A stretch of DNA of 64,000 nt from positions 339,145-403,144 of the forward strand of contig MPNW01000009.1 of assembly GCA_011800805.1 (NCBI GenBank). Direction: 5' to 3'. The translations under genes and the position numbers were made by a program. This stretch comes from Hirudo medicinalis (taxonomy: Eukaryota > Annelida > Clitellata > Hirudinida > Hirudinidae). Shown in pieces: positions 51,545-64,000 of the stretch. The stretch's first letter is position 1. Each line of letters opens with the position of its first letter. Below the pieces are notes generated by a model. It was not told the origin of the DNA. It did no database searches and saw nothing but the letters and a program-made list of their open reading frames with translations.

Positions 51545-52844
51545 AGCTCGATCCCAGTCAACGCCAACTCAAAAACAAATTAAAACGAAAGAGTAATCCA
51601 CCATAGGGCCCTAACTAAGAGATTTGAAGTTCAATTTGCGTGGGGTTGACAAAGTACAAGCATCGTCTCTGTTAAAACCCATTTATTCAGTTGCTAAAGC
51701 CGACAAGATCTGGCTCTAACCAGTGACCGACGACCGAGCAACTGATGTATTGAATATTGTTCTGCTCTAACAGCTTTATGACAATTTTGTAATCTAGTAA
51801 CACAACGCATAAATTGCGTAAAATGTTACACAAACGATATGAAGTTAATATTATTGTAATAAACGACGGGGCTTAATTTATGCCGAGTTTATTGTTGGAT
51901 TTATTCAATAAATAATCAGTTAATAAGTGAGTGGTATTACCTGTAAATAGGAATGTTCTTCAATGTCCAGTATTTTTGTAGGTCTCTATGATTTCCAAGT
52001 GGGCTTTTAGATTGTGTGTTATTGTGTGATCTTGTAAACTTAATCAGAGCACTTAGAGGTAGTCCTAGAAAGATTCTAAATACAACAAATTAATTAATAA
52101 ACATAAACTTAATCACAAAAATTAATTAATGGCATTTTGCAGGGTTATAACATTATTTAGTAAAATGTATAAAGTGTTTTTCGTTATCAGGCTTTGGAAC
52201 AATAACCGCTCCTGCAAATCAATGATTATCACCTGACTCTTGCATCGCAGGTAGTTGCAGGTTTTACGATCATTACTTAACTAGATGATTTGGACGGCGC
52301 TCCCACAACGGGGACCGATTCCGCGCTGTGGTCAAAAAAATTGATTTTTGGGAAAAATGTTATGTATGTCGTCGGAGTTAACAGTTTGAGCATGTCGAAA
52401 CAATTTGGCTTGGTAATTGTCCCTGGAGGATGACCGAATAATGCGCTATAATGCTTGAAAATTTTAACCTGATCATTGTTTCAAACAACCGGCAGGACTC
52501 ACATTCGGAAGCCAACTTCTACAGAATGGAGGATTTTAATATCTCGAGGGAAAACTCAAGACCATAGACCATAACTATTTGTTAATACACAAACGTTAAC
52601 CTTGGCAAGACTAAATATTTATAGCACATTTGTATCACCATTTTCAGTACTACAATATAGGCATGTTCTACTTATGTACATTCATAACCTAAGTTGCTAT
52701 TTGATATCATATATTTTCAATATTAATTATACTTATATTATCTACATGTTGTAAAATGCTAAAATTATAAATGAAATTGTTCCAATCCATTGAAAAATCA
52801 TATCTATATCCACAGGTCTACTAGATGTTTGATTTAGATGGTCG
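51545..52844. other. intergenic, no gene seen
   Basis: AT-rich. Holds a family 1 SINE relic at 52262-52325 (minus; CTAGATGATTTGGACGGCGC, then GGGACCGATTCCGCGCTG). Upstream exons of the preceding membrane-protein gene may lie here. Confidence 0.4.
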
Positions 52845-54690
52845 CTATTTCCTGGGTATCTTTGTAGGGGGAATGGCTTTGCTTGATTGAAAAGTGTTCA
52901 CAATTTGTTCTAATTCAAGGATTCTTTTCTTTAAAATGGACTTCTCCTTATTAGCTTCTTGCTTTTCATACAACAGTTTCTGAAATGTAATAATGTTAGT
53001 GCAAGTTGGCTCAGAGGGTTTGCGTTCCTGCGAGCGACGATAAAGGCAACAGTCGTTACGTGTGTTCGCAACCCAACTTGCACCACCACAAAGCGTCTCT
53101 GGGAGACGGAGCTTTTTAAATGTCTAAGCGCCTCTGACGCTTATGGCACTATACAAGTTCACTTGTTGTTGTCGGTATTATTATCATCATCATCATCACC
53201 ACCACCATCATCACCACTAATTACAAATTAGTGATACTTTGCAACAAAACCTTAGCCTATGGATTAATAGTGGACATCCAACAATATTTCAAAAATCACG
53301 TTAAGTATGCATTGATCCTCTTGAAACAGGGATCAGATGAAACAGTGATCTCCACAACCAAATTCCAACTAAATGCTTAATTACATTTCTAATTCTACCT
53401 TTCTAAATATATCTTGGTTTTCCAAAAGGGAACTGTTACTGGTAGGTTGAAGCTTTACCAACTTGTCCTCCATCTAAATTTGTCTCAATCTTATTAAATT
53501 AATTAACATGATTTCGTTGTAATGAATTGTAAAGAAAAAAAAAATACTTCAGATTTATATTTTGAAAATTCAGCTTGGAAGTTATTTTTGAGCTGCACAA
53601 TATCCATTTCAGATAATCGAAGTAATTCAGACTTATCCTCAAGTTCATCTTGGAACTTCTTAGTGAATTCATCAACTAAACTAATTTGAAGCAAAAGTTA
53701 TTACTAAAGGTTCTAATCTGTCACTCAAAATTTGTTAAAATTAACCTTTCACATCATAACTTTCCTCAATCTGTTTGACCTCAAGAGCATATTTCTCCTG
53801 AGCTTGTTGCAAATTGCTTTCTAAATCCTTGATTTTTTTACAATTTATCTGATATTTTGAACAAATTAGTCAGTAAGTGTGCTGAATCAGACAAAACAAA
53901 GTTTACCTCTTCAGCAATAAAATGTTTTTCCATCAAAACATCAATCTCTTTTTTTAACTGTGAATTTTCTTCTAAATAGGCAATACTTGTTTACATGAAG
54001 TTAAACAAACAAAGCAAAAAAGCTATTTTCATACAAACCAAACATGGATAGTTTTTGGATATCTAAATCTTGAAATGACTCAAGCGATTCTTGCAACATA
54101 ATAATTTCTGCAACAAATATAGCTTGAATTAACCTTAAAAGTACAAAGTATTAAGAAACACTTACTTAGATGGCATCGCTTTTGTTCCTCAAGACATACA
54201 CTAAGTTCTTGTCTTGTTTCATTAAGCAAGTGTCTGAGCTTGTTATACTCATGAAATAAGTTAAATACATTCTGCAATATAAAAAAAAGTTGTCGCGAAA
54301 GTTATTATTAACTCAAATGTGACTCCATTTTTATTATCTAATATGACCATTTCATTAAAAAGTTGCTACTACAGAACTTATTCCTTTGCATGTTTGTTTA
54401 CCATCACATAAATTTTAGAGGCTTTTTAAAACACACAGACATTAAAGGTAAACAATATCTCCCGCGTGTTAAAATAAACATAGGTTAACACTTTCAATCA
54501 AGGATATAGACCATCTTGACGTTATATTAACACAGCATGTTGCGATGACGATATATTAACACAGAATGTTTTGATGTTTCTAAGTCAAAAGCTGAAACCA
54601 GCCTGTTGATAATCTTTTAGAAGAGTTACAATATCCCGCAAGCTACCATCTTCTCCATCGTCAGCTACGCAAGGACCTTCCGTCTCCATT
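52845..54690 (-). CDS. CCDC152: coiled-coil protein, CCDC152-like
   Basis: Start ATG 54690 (METEGPCVADDGEDGSLRDI); stop TAG 52847-52845. Exons run about 54690-54602, 54271-54170, 54108-54043, 53976-53908, 53850-53747, 53675-53551, 53474-53402, 52980-52845, giving about 250-280 residues. Nearly all is predicted coiled coil (for example NEYKL-type heptads in FHEYNKLRHLLNETRQEL and FTKKFQDELEDKSELLRL). The C-terminal NQDIFRKKLLYEKQEANKEK and RILELEQ resembles human CCDC152 in spacing and residues; this is from memory, so the assignment is moderate. The first donor is unclear: phase demands CAACAG|GCTGGT, a poor GC site. An intron holds a family 2 SINE (52998-53170). Confidence 0.7.
52998..53216 (+). 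repeat. SINE family 2 copy plus ATC microsatellite
   Basis: GTGCAAGTTGGCTCAGAGGG (perfect A-box pattern TGGCNNAGNGG) and TGTTCGCAACCC as B box. It is followed by the family body, then ATCATC/ACC repeats from about 53174 to 53216. It lies in an intron of the CCDC152-like gene. Confidence 0.75.
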
Positions 54691-55018
54691 TAGAAAAATT
54701 ACGATCGTCTGCTAAATTAGGAGGGTTAATAAATTAATCACATAATCTAAATATGCATTTGGTAAAATAAATAGCTATATTAAATCTATTGTTATGCAAC
54801 ATACATTAATTAATTTGGATTACAAATTATCTATAAAGTTGTTAAAAAATATACTTTTAAAATTGAACCAGTACTATTTATTAATAATTAATTTTTAATA
54901 TTTGCGGTACTTAAAAACGCTTGGTTAAAATGACCGCATCAACTTGTACAGAATTGTCTCCGTCTTCCGGTCCGACGGCGATTCAAACTGTCGTGGTCTT
55001 GTTGCTAGGATTTGGAAT
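54691..55018. promoter_or_regulatory. bidirectional promoter between CCDC152-like and Jupiter/HN1 genes
   Basis: Only 328 bp separate the two divergent start codons, so both transcripts must start in this interval or share it. AT-rich except the GC-richer 54955-54990 (TCTTCCGGTCCGACGGCG, with an ETS-like CTTCCGG). Confidence 0.55.
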
Positions 55019-55989
55019 ATGACTTCAACGAACGTCTTCAGTGGAAATTTTGCTGGCAAGCCCAGCTCTAGGTATTTTTCAGATGTGATATATGTTTTGG
55101 GTACTTGTTGGAAAATTCTAGTTGTTATTTTGTGTCGGGTTGCCTTGGCACCTCTGTAACCAAGGCAAAGCAAGGATGTTGCTCATTTTAAAATGAATTT
55201 GCTACGCAATAAAATCACAAAGTTTCAATATGAATTTCTTATAAAAAAAAAAGAAGCTCGAGGCATAAAACATCGAGTCGATCATAGTAAAAGTATTACA
55301 TTTGATTACATCTTTTAATAGTGATGAATTGTTTTTATAGTATTTGAAACATTTGTATATACCTTATTACTTAATGTACTTTTTGTATAGTTGAATTTCA
55401 AATTAGGATAATCAAAAAACTGATGGCTCGACTTTTTTTGTTCAGTGCTAGAGAGTTACTCTTGGTATTTGATGTAAATGACTTTTCCTTTACTTAAGGG
55501 TCTTGAAACCCCCTGGTGGTGGACATAGCAACATTTTTGGCCCGTCAGATGAAGGGCCAAAGCCAACGAATGTTCAGAAAGCTGCTCAACCAGTCAATGT
55601 TCAAGAGCCTTTAGTGCAGAAGCCTGAGGGCAATCCAGAGCCTGTTAACAGACCTGAAAAGACACAAGTTCCAATAGCAGCTGAGACACGTTCATTCAGG
55701 CACAAGTTACAAGGTTTTGTGATTGTTAAACAGCTTAACAAACTTGCTTGGTGGAATTATTTGCATTACAAACTTACTTGGTGAAATTATTTGTTTGTCA
55801 AGGGAGTGCTTTTAATCCAATTACTGGAGAACCAACGGGGAAAGGGACGGAGGTAAATACACATCTTGAATGCAATTTTACAGGATTTTGAGTTTATGCT
55901 TTGGTTTTTTCCAGTCCAATTCTGAGAAGCAAGCAAACAGTGTTGCAGTGAGACAACCTCCAGGTGGTGCTTCTACCAAGTTATGGTAA
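55019..55989 (+). CDS. JPT1: Jupiter/HN1 microtubule-associated protein homologue (JPT)
   Basis: Small disordered protein of the Jupiter/HN1 family (microtubule-linked in flies; JPT2 binds NAADP in vertebrates). Exons 55019-55071, 55499-55713, 55803-55852 and 55915-55989 join in phase to 130 residues. The N-terminus MTSTNVFSGNFAGKPSSR followed by VLKPPGGGHSNIFGP is the family signature (human SSRVLRPPGGGS), and it spans the first splice. The middle is Pro/Glu/Gln-rich (VQEPLVQKPEGNPEPV). A second PPGGxS motif closes the protein (RQPPGGASTKLW). No globular domain is expected. Confidence 0.88.
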
Positions 55990-57455
55990 TGGAATGTCAG
56001 TGGTCCACCAAATTACATTGAATTTTCTTGTTGGAGCTTTGATCAGATTTCATGGCATTTTTACATTTTGTGCATGTAAATGATTTTCACCACAATTTCC
56101 TGTTTCTAGGCTGATTTATTTTCTAGGAAACATTAATGTCATGAATCAAATTCATTTGCTCAGTGTTGCCTGAAAAGTTTCTGTATTTCAGCTAGTAGTT
56201 CTTACTATTACAATGTACCTCTTTGGGCAGTTTTGCATGATAATCATTTGGTGGTGCAATTGATTTCATGACAAGATTCAAACATTTTCTTCAGATGTTT
56301 TGCCTGTTTGGGGACACATACCCTATGTATAGTCTTATATTATTAGGGAGCTCTATGTTTTGAATGGTGTGAGGAGCATACAACCTGCCCATTTCCTGAG
56401 TGGTTCATTTAGAGATTTTATGACTTAAGGAATCAGGTGGAAGGTTGATCCATGTTTGAGTTCTGACAAACCCATCAAAGTGCTGAGCAGTGATTTATGC
56501 AGAAATTTGTCTTTGGATGGGGGGGTGTTGTCCAACAGCCATTGGTGCACCTGATGAATTTTTTTGCTTTTCCATATCCAAGTTAACTTGGTTACTTGTT
56601 TGTGGGGGTGAAGCGTAAATAAATCCCTGTTGCTGACTAGTGCCGACGTGGGATGAAGTCATAAATTCCAACGTGACCTGTGTTCATAATTGGTTATTCG
56701 TGAAGGTTATTAGATCTGGCAGCGATAGGCTAGATTTGAGAAATCGAGAGTGGTTTTGTCGAGTGGTCAGGGCACTGGCGGAGCATTAAGTCGGTCGCAA
56801 GTGAAATTGCAGCTCCTGCCGTGTTAGAGCACGTAACATTCGTGCAAGTTAAATTCCACACGGAATCATAGCAGTGACATACTTTAATCTACGAGTTGTT
56901 TGCTCGTATTGACAGCTACTCCATGTCAGCTGCGCTCACATTGTGCAAAATGGGGCCGTCTCCATCCTGAAAGCAAGGAGCGGTATCATCTCCCTAGATT
57001 CCCCGGAAGGCTAGGATTCTTGGTCCTGCCGTTACCTCATCGACACGGTCTTCCGTTTCCCTAACAATATAATATTAATAATAATATGTTTTATTAATAC
57101 CCTCATTTTTAAATGAGGTCAAATTAGATGTTAGTGATCTACATTTATAGAGTCAAGAGGTTACATTCGCTGGTGGTAATAGCTAAACAACTAATTTTAG
57201 CATTTGGTAAATGTGCATGTAAATCTGGGTAGTGACATGTTTCAATTCAACATGCGTGAGAGTTAGTATAAATAAACTAAATTTCGAGCCAATGCGTTGC
57301 TAGTCGAAATAAAGCCTTGGGGGTTCGCTGCTGTATCTATAAGCATTAATAGCTGATAGAATTTATTTTGCGTAGTCTCGAGAAACTGCGGAAAGTGCAT
57401 TGAACGATAGAAACTTTTACTGTAGTTATTATGGGTTTAGGTTGCTTTTGGTAAT
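55990..57455. other. JPT 3' flank and intergenic DNA
   Basis: No supported exon. 56740-57110 looks repeat-derived: TGTCGAGTGGTCAGGGCACTGG resembles a tRNA A-box region, with GGTCGCAAGT further on, and the stretch ends in AT repeats. I hold this weakly. Confidence 0.35.
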
Positions 57456-58071
57456 ATGGATAAACGGTTTTCGATTGCCCGAAACAGAAGTAAATCTGTT
57501 GCAGCAGATCAACGATCTAATAGCATCGTTCCAACTTCTCAACATTCTGTCAGAGAACATTCAGTTTTGACTCATGAAAAAGACAGCAACACTGGGATTG
57601 TGGATTTTAGAAAAAAGCGCAGTTCGGAAACAAATGACGATTTCAGTTTTTTTCCAGCTGTCCAAGTGGACAAGGACGACCCAAAATTCGACTATGAAGC
57701 TTCAGTGCCATTATCGATCAAGGATCGCTTGGTTCAACACAGGTTTTCTTTGGATGTTCGTGGTCAAATTCCTCTAAGACGCGAGCAGGATGAAATTGCC
57801 AATTACAAGAAATCGAGACATAACAGCATGTTCGGGAGTCTCCAGCCTCTATCAGTCAGTTTCTTTGTGGTTAATTTTTCATTTTGTGATTGACGTGTAT
57901 TATTGCTTTTTTCTGCATGTCTACGAACTTTATAACATGATTTCACTCCACCATCAAAACTTTCCTCTTCAGAGAAAGCTTCCCTCTACATTAGTGATCT
58001 TGAAGTTCTGTTCATAAGCCTCTGTATCTTTAGCGAACGTTATGGTTATCGTTATGATGTATAATTTAAAT
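57456..58071 (+). CDS. unidentified protein, basic Ser/Arg-rich N-terminus
   Basis: The first exon starts at ATG 57456 (MDKRFSIARNRSKSV) and stays open past 57855. The text looks coding: charged, with phosphorylation-like sites (RSKS, RKKRSS, SRHNSM) and an ordered-looking FDYEASVPLSIKDRLVQHRF. A donor (TCA|GTCAGT) near 57856 and acceptor CCTCTTCAG at 57972 suggest a second exon. Depending on phase it ends RKLPSTLVILKFCS or reads on to YISDLEVLFISLCIFSERYG and stops at 58069-58071. Because the first-exon donor is phase 0, it could also splice to the RALGAPA exon at 59403 as an alternative first exon. Family not recognised. Confidence 0.5.
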
Positions 58072-58591
58072 GCCTTCTAAAAATTTATTTATGAATTATT
58101 TAAAAAATTGGAACCATATGTTAATTGTGAGAATGAGTAAACTTTAATGTGTTTCCTAAAAATGAGATGGAGATAGGAAGTCGAATCGAAGAAGACATAG
58201 ATAAAAGTTTTATTTCGCGCGCTGTCTGTTGACATTATAGAGCCTTAAAAGCTAATTAGTTCAGAATCTCTTCTTGTGATGTCTGTAATTGGCAAGAGAT
58301 TTACAGGCTGACTTCCTGATGTAATTGATTTGAGCAGTTTTAATCGCACAAAAATAAAAGTAATGAAGGTGTTTTCGTGTTTTGTAATTACCCCTGGAAG
58401 TTATTGCATAGTAACGCCTGAAAAGTTTTACCTGATTATTTGTGCAAAACATCCGGTCTGACGCACCTTTAGTAGCCGATTCGTAGCTTTAGTTGCATTG
58501 TAAAGAATTGTGGATTTTATTTTCTCGAGGGATTGTTTATTTTTCATTCGAAGTGACCCTGGTTGTATACATATCATTGTTTGTGACGATC
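58072..58591. other. intergenic / RALGAPA promoter
   Basis: No coding exon seen. Should hold the RALGAPA promoter if the start at 58592 is right. Confidence 0.35.
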
Positions 58592-61500
58592 ATGGTGGAC
58601 AAGGTAAACAGCGTCAAATAGGGCTTTGCTAGTGACAGTTTCACTGTGTTTATGTTGTACCTTCAGTCGCTTGTCACTGTGAGTAGTTAAAAGTCATCAA
58701 CTAACATGCGTATTTAAATGAATACTTTTTTTAGCAGAATAATTATGGCTTCACTTCATTCGGTGAAGGATGTTAATTGATTAAACACTGATGCCATGCT
58801 TGATTTGAATTAATCATATTGTTGTAAATTTAAACAAAATTTCACTTTGATGAATATGTTTTTCACTTTCATAATTACGTTTAGAAACACCCTTGTGTCA
58901 CTTTTTCACTTCCTGACTACCCAGTATTTGTGTTTAGATTCAATTTTGTCAATTGACAAAGTGCTTTAACTTTAAAATTTTTACAAAAAAGAAACTTCCA
59001 AGTTTTTAGTTGTGCCTTTTAGTTACATATGAAAATTTCAGTAACTGGAAATTCATTTTTTGCAAAATGGCAAAGATGTTTGGATTGTTTCACTTTGAGA
59101 CTTTGGAGACTTTGCCCAATGAACTGTTTCTTTTTCTCTGTTTGTGATTTACCTAGGCTGAATTGATTTGCTAGTTGATAGGAAATGCTTAATCTGTGAA
59201 CAGGCAATCTTTGTCATTTGAGTTATCGAGCATAAAACATTTTGCTTTACATATAGTTCAAGTTTTATGGATTTTAGATTTTTTTTTTTAAATTTAACAT
59301 GCAAATCTTTTCTGAAAACTATTGATTATTTAACTAACTATATTTGAGGTTGTTTATTCAGCAATGACTTTGTTATTTTTAAAGAGTTTTTCATTTCACA
59401 AGAAAAATGTCTTTGATTTGGAAAAAACAAAGGCAAAAATCTTGGACCCTAAGAAGGATTCCGTATCGAGAATGCGTTACATGAAACTCCTTTCAGGTAT
59501 TGATTTTTGAAAACCTCATTGCTCCTGCTTTGAGACTCATTTTCAAATTTTAGACAAATGTTCCTTTCATGAAATAGAAGATTTTTACAAAAAGTATTAC
59601 ACGTTTATATATCACACCGTTCATGAACACATGAAAACAGCAGAGAATCTGCAGGCCAAACCAGGTGCAGGTTGTGTTACTTAATTGTTCCAATTTTTAT
59701 TTTTTTGTTTTATCATTGAATTTATTAATTCATGTGAAGCTGTTATTTAACATTTTACTCGACCTTTCCTTCTCGAACGTCAAACACTTCCAGCGAGTTC
59801 CAAGCAATCCGAAGCAAAAGAACTTGCCGTGTCCATATTCGAGGTGAATGCCCGAGAATGAATGGTTTGATTGAAAGTCATTGCAGGATTTTAAAATTGG
59901 CTGAGGTAGGAGGGGGCAAATTGTTTTTATGTCTACATAAATATTACAACAGGAAAATATAGTACTGGTGGATTAGTGGCAAACAGTCAATTTTGCAGGT
60001 AAGTTTCCCCCCTTGCCCTCCCCACCTTGGCTATGTTTATGTTGAAAGTTATTCTGGGAGGAGATTGAATGTTGCACTCGATTGCAGGTGTTGCTTTGTT
60101 GGATTCCAAATGTCATAAACAAAAAGTGGCAATATCACAGCATCGGTTTGTTTTTCGCAACTCTCGTCGACACGGAATTGAAATTACAAACCCAATGTTT
60201 TTTCACAACAGTCAGTGTCATCAGAAACATGTTACAGGCAGATGTTCTTTCCAAGGTGTTGTTGGTTCTGTTGATGAAAAGCTTGCATCCTAAAAAAAAA
60301 TCCTAATTTCAATTGCAGACTTTCAGTGATGGACTGAAATTGTTTATCATGTGGTACTCAATTTTAATGGAAAATGCAGAAGAAAGTGAACATGTGCTGT
60401 TTTCAAGGCTATTTATGTCTCATGACGGTAAGCTGCATCTAATTGGTTACTGTTTATTTGTTGTTTATTGGTGACCATAGAACATTAAACATGGCATCTC
60501 AAATCCTCATAAATCACAGATTCAACAATTTATTCGAGTATTTGTTGTTGAGTGAATGGTTTTACATTCTTGTTGAATGAGTGGCTGTATGTTGTTGTTG
60601 AGTGAGTGGTTGTATGTATCATTTCTTATTCGACTCCTTCTAAACTTTTATGACTTCATGTTTTTCTTTTCAAAGTTTAAATTCATTTTGTTTGCACCTT
60701 GGTTAATCTGTCTTTCATATTATTATTGTGTTTGAAAGCAATTACGAAAGTCGATGGCATCTCTTTTCATGCCTTAAATTTTTGTTTTTATGGATAATAT
60801 TTATTCTTGTGGAAATAATACTCCGTTGTTTTGCTGAGTTTTGGTTTTTCACTTGCAGGCAGTAACGATCTTTTTAAGTTTAACCTTTTGCTGAAAGTTA
60901 TAGTAACTGAGGTAGTTTTTATTGACTTTTGTGTATTTTTTAACTTGTTATTATTTAATTCCAATAAAATTGTTCGAGCATTGGTCGCCTCTTAACAGAT
61001 CAAAAGAATTTACTGGGATGACCAGATTCACTCTTACACTTTTGTGTTCAGAAAGTTGGAAGTTTGTTACATGAAGAAACTTTTTCCTCACTATCAACAG
61101 ACTGATTATTCATCCTTTCAACCTGGTTTTTTATCCTTTAATTTGATTTATTTTCCATTTAATCTTTCTCTCTTTTAAGCATTTTCGTGATTGCACAGAA
61201 TTGCTTGCGGATGTTCACTTGCATTCAGAAAGTGGTTTACTGAACCATCAGCAGATGCTTGTTGATTGGCTGATGGCCATTGTGGGGTCCAATAAGAGAG
61301 CCCACTCCATGAGCAGGTTGTCTTAAATGTGTATTTCTAACACAAACATTTTCTATAAACTGGAAATATGAATAAAGTTCACAATGAAGCACACAATTCA
61401 CTTAACCTGCTTATTTGTCCTTGTTTTACAATTTATTGCAACACTATCCTATAAACTGTATATATTGCACGATACTGCTTAGAATGACATTGTTCTTTTA

Positions 61501-64000
61501 ATTGATAGCTTTGCTTAATCTGCCTGTTAAGTTTTTTTTTTATTCAGGGTCAGGCTAAAAGTGGAAGCAAATGCATCCTTAAGCTTGACCCATATGTTAT
61601 TGTTGTGCTGTAATACTCAAGTTAGGTTATTGTTGTGCTGTAATACTCAAAACTTTACATAAATTTAAAAACAAACGTGGTTGTTTTATTTATAGATTGA
61701 GGCATGAGGCATGTCAGACATGAAATATTTTAAACTATCACTTTCCTTGAATTGCATCCTTCATTAAAATAAGCTGATTAATTCAATATTTGTTTGACTA
61801 TGAACAGAGAAAAGTTTGGCATCATGATGGAGGAATTGTTGGAGAAATTGGATGTCGAGAATTCGGAAGACTCGAAACCGCAAACCACTTGGAGCGACTT
61901 CGTTGCGAGGGACGCGGAAGGACCGACAGCGTCGCAGGAGCGCGGAAAGAAACTTCGAGAGAACAAGTACGAATTCCTGTTCGGCACCGAGGAGAGACTG
62001 TCGATGCAGAGGATATTGTTTTCTAACAAATCCATCGTCAACATGGTCCTCGAAATCTTTCACCAGGTCTGACGTTTTTAAGGGTCGAGTCTACTCATCG
62101 ATGTAAAATACGAGCTTTGTTTTTCATTCAGTCTTTTACAGGGACCTTTGGTAGGAGCGACCTAGTGAAGGAAGTCTGTCTTATTTATAAGCTTTGGTTA
62201 AAGGTTAACTTTATTGGAGTGTTCAACTTGTTTGTTGTTGTTGACCTATTTGTTTCATCTAACATGGTCTTTGTTTGCTCTTAAGTTACATTTTCTGATG
62301 TAAAATGATAAATAGCTTATTATGAAATGTCAAATTTATGTAAACTTGAATGCAATTGCCAATCGCCAATGTAATTAAACTTGTTCTCACTTTTTGACCT
62401 TTCATCTTTTTAAGGGACAACAATCACCTGCTTTTCTACAACAAAGTTTCCAAAAACCTCCACCAGTCCACTCCACTTCAGAGAAGATGCAGAGTTTGTG
62501 TTTGGAGGATTTTAAAATCGAGAGACAGCAATTCATCCGAGTCTTCATCTGCCAATCGTGTGCCATCTTTTTTTGTAATTGGAAAAGCTTGGATGGCTTG
62601 GATCAAAATGCAAGCTTTTATAGAATGACTCAAGAACAAGTAAATATTTTTAAATGTTGCAATTTTAATTGCAATTAATTTCAATAATTTGTTCTTAAAT
62701 GATTATTAGGTGTTTAATCACAATATGTCTGTGCATTTGTAAGAAGTGTTAATAATTTATTATATAGTTGTGATTTTCAATACTTAATTGATTCAATACC
62801 AATTAATGTTAATAATTACAATTAATATTAATAATTACAACTGTAAAACAATTAATAAGTGTAATCCACTAGTTTTCCATCATTTGCAATTGTTATGGCT
62901 TCAGTCTGCAATGATTTTATGCTGCTGTTGTTTTTTGGCGACTTGAATGTCTTTCAAATGGTTTTAGAACATTTTGTTATTTTAAAAAAATTTAAAGCAA
63001 AATTGACAATTTTAAGACAAAGATTTGCAGTCAAGTCCTCAACTTGTATCGTTATCTCGTCATGGACGCCGCAATGGAAACGCAAACCTGGTGATTCTTC
63101 GGTGATGCGATGGAATTTTTAAAAATCAGAAAGTAGAGAATTATTTATTTTCCAGGACCTGCTTGCTGGAGAAGTTGATGAAGATTTGCAAGCACATTGT
63201 GATGCCACCAACTGCAGGTTTTAGATTTTTGGATGAACTCAGCAAAAAACTCGTCGAGGTGAATTGTGTTGCGTGGATTCTTCTTCATTACGACGATGTA
63301 GAACAATCTTTGTGACCAATGAAGTCATTATTTGTTTCAGACACTCCTCGTGGCTTTCGTCAGATCCTCACTGAACTGCCACGTGACACGAAAACTTTGG
63401 GACGACATGACCTTATTGATGACGTCGATGACTAATGTCGACTCGGTGATCCAACAATGGGGAGTTAGTCACTTGGTGTTGTTATTTTAGCACTGTGAAA
63501 CTTTACAACTTTTGTATTTTAAATGGCAGCACTTGATTGGTGTTGCACCAATTTTGGTGCATAAGTGCAAATGTTCTTCCATGTTGGGCATTCCTTATTA
63601 GTCGGCATTTGACATCCATGTCGATGTTAACTAAAAATGTCGTTCAAGTGCGTTTTCATTTCTTCAGTCCATCATGGTGATGCTGACCAAGATGCTTGGA
63701 CATTCGCTCTACAATGTTGATTTGGTGAGCAGCTCAAGTGATGTTATAAAGCAAAGGAAAAAATTAAAAAATCCCAAGTTGAGAGGGATTCACTTTCATG
63801 AAGGTTTGGTTTCACTAAAAGTCTTGGGGATTATTTTTATAATCTATTTGAATTTATTACAATCAATTGAATTGATTCTTTGGATGTTGTGCGTGTTGTT
63901 TAGTTCTCCGTATTTTTTTCATTTTCTACAAAGTTTGGTGTTTACAGACGGTAAGACGTTAAATAAATACTCTTGGCGAATTGGTTGCGAGTTGGACTTT
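58592..64000 (+). CDS. RALGAPA1: RALGAPA, catalytic alpha subunit of the Ral GTPase-activating complex (5' part)
   Basis: The RalGAP alpha/beta heterodimer switches off RalA/B and is restrained by Akt. The N-terminus is MVDK (58592-58603) spliced to KNVFDLEKTKAKILDPKKD (exon 59403-59496), close to the vertebrate start in length and pattern. Further exons: 59554-59663, 59794-59843, 60088-60255, 60320-60428, 60860-60911, about 61000-61126, 61199-61318, 61808-62067, about 62131-62200, 62414-62640, 63017-63090, 63156-63259, 63341-63465, 63667-63803, 63948 onward. Recognisable blocks: NKKWQYHSIGLF (human QRWQFHSIGL), VLNLYRYLV, and RKLWDDMTLLMTSMT then IMVMLTKMLGHSLYNVDL. The C-terminal Rap/Ran-GAP domain lies beyond the window. 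RALGAPA1 versus A2 cannot be told. Confidence 0.9.

Overview
This is a window from an intron-rich, AT-rich animal (metazoan) nuclear genome. The evidence is GT-AG introns throughout (many only 60-150 bp), animal genes such as CYLD and an NCAM-type adhesion molecule, tRNA-derived SINEs, LINE, hAT, Tc1 and LTR remnants, and a scaffold gap. The genes are densely packed. The sequence alone does not fix the phylum; a small-genome marine invertebrate or invertebrate chordate (for example a tunicate) would fit. I saw no bacterial, phage or CRISPR content.

Layout. 2-367 (+): last exon of an unidentified gene. 2244-8362 (-): CYLD deubiquitinase, with a degenerate hAT transposon and an assembly gap in intron 3. 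9684-10697 (+): Rab5. 11741-13700: decayed LINE carrying a nested SINE and a nested hAT-like element. 13882-17420 (+): TAF5. 17560-19095: LINE scrap, a stray inverted copy of a CYLD exon/intron boundary, and an internally deleted Tc1 element. 19687-22283 (+): PARP2. 23336-27605 (+): MCM4. 27775-30349 (-): NFS1, convergent with MCM4. 32121-33551 (+): unidentified gene. 34178-35356 (+): MGME1, a single exon. 36394-37268: gutted LTR retrotransposon. 37824-50247 (+): NCAM-like molecule (5 Ig, 2 FN3, transmembrane segment) with two alternative last exons. 50792-51471 (-): unidentified single-pass membrane protein. 52845-54690 (-): CCDC152-like coiled-coil protein, divergent from 55019-55989 (+): Jupiter/HN1 (JPT). 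57456-58071 (+): unidentified. 58592-64000 (+): RALGAPA, running off the end.

The genes do not form a pathway or operon. They are ordinary housekeeping and signalling genes: replication (MCM4), DNA repair (PARP2), mitochondrial DNA and Fe-S maintenance (MGME1, NFS1), transcription (TAF5), endosomes (Rab5), Ral GTPase control (RALGAPA), ubiquitin signalling (CYLD) and adhesion (NCAM). Exon joins were made by eye from splice signals, phase and recalled family similarity. Internal exons of conserved genes are solid; first exons are less certain.

I found no convincing undescribed system. The most interesting points are an assembly gap flanked by exact 127-bp repeats, a transposed CYLD exon/intron fragment, a three-element transposon nest, an MCM4 frame break, two GC-AG introns, and alternative NCAM tails.
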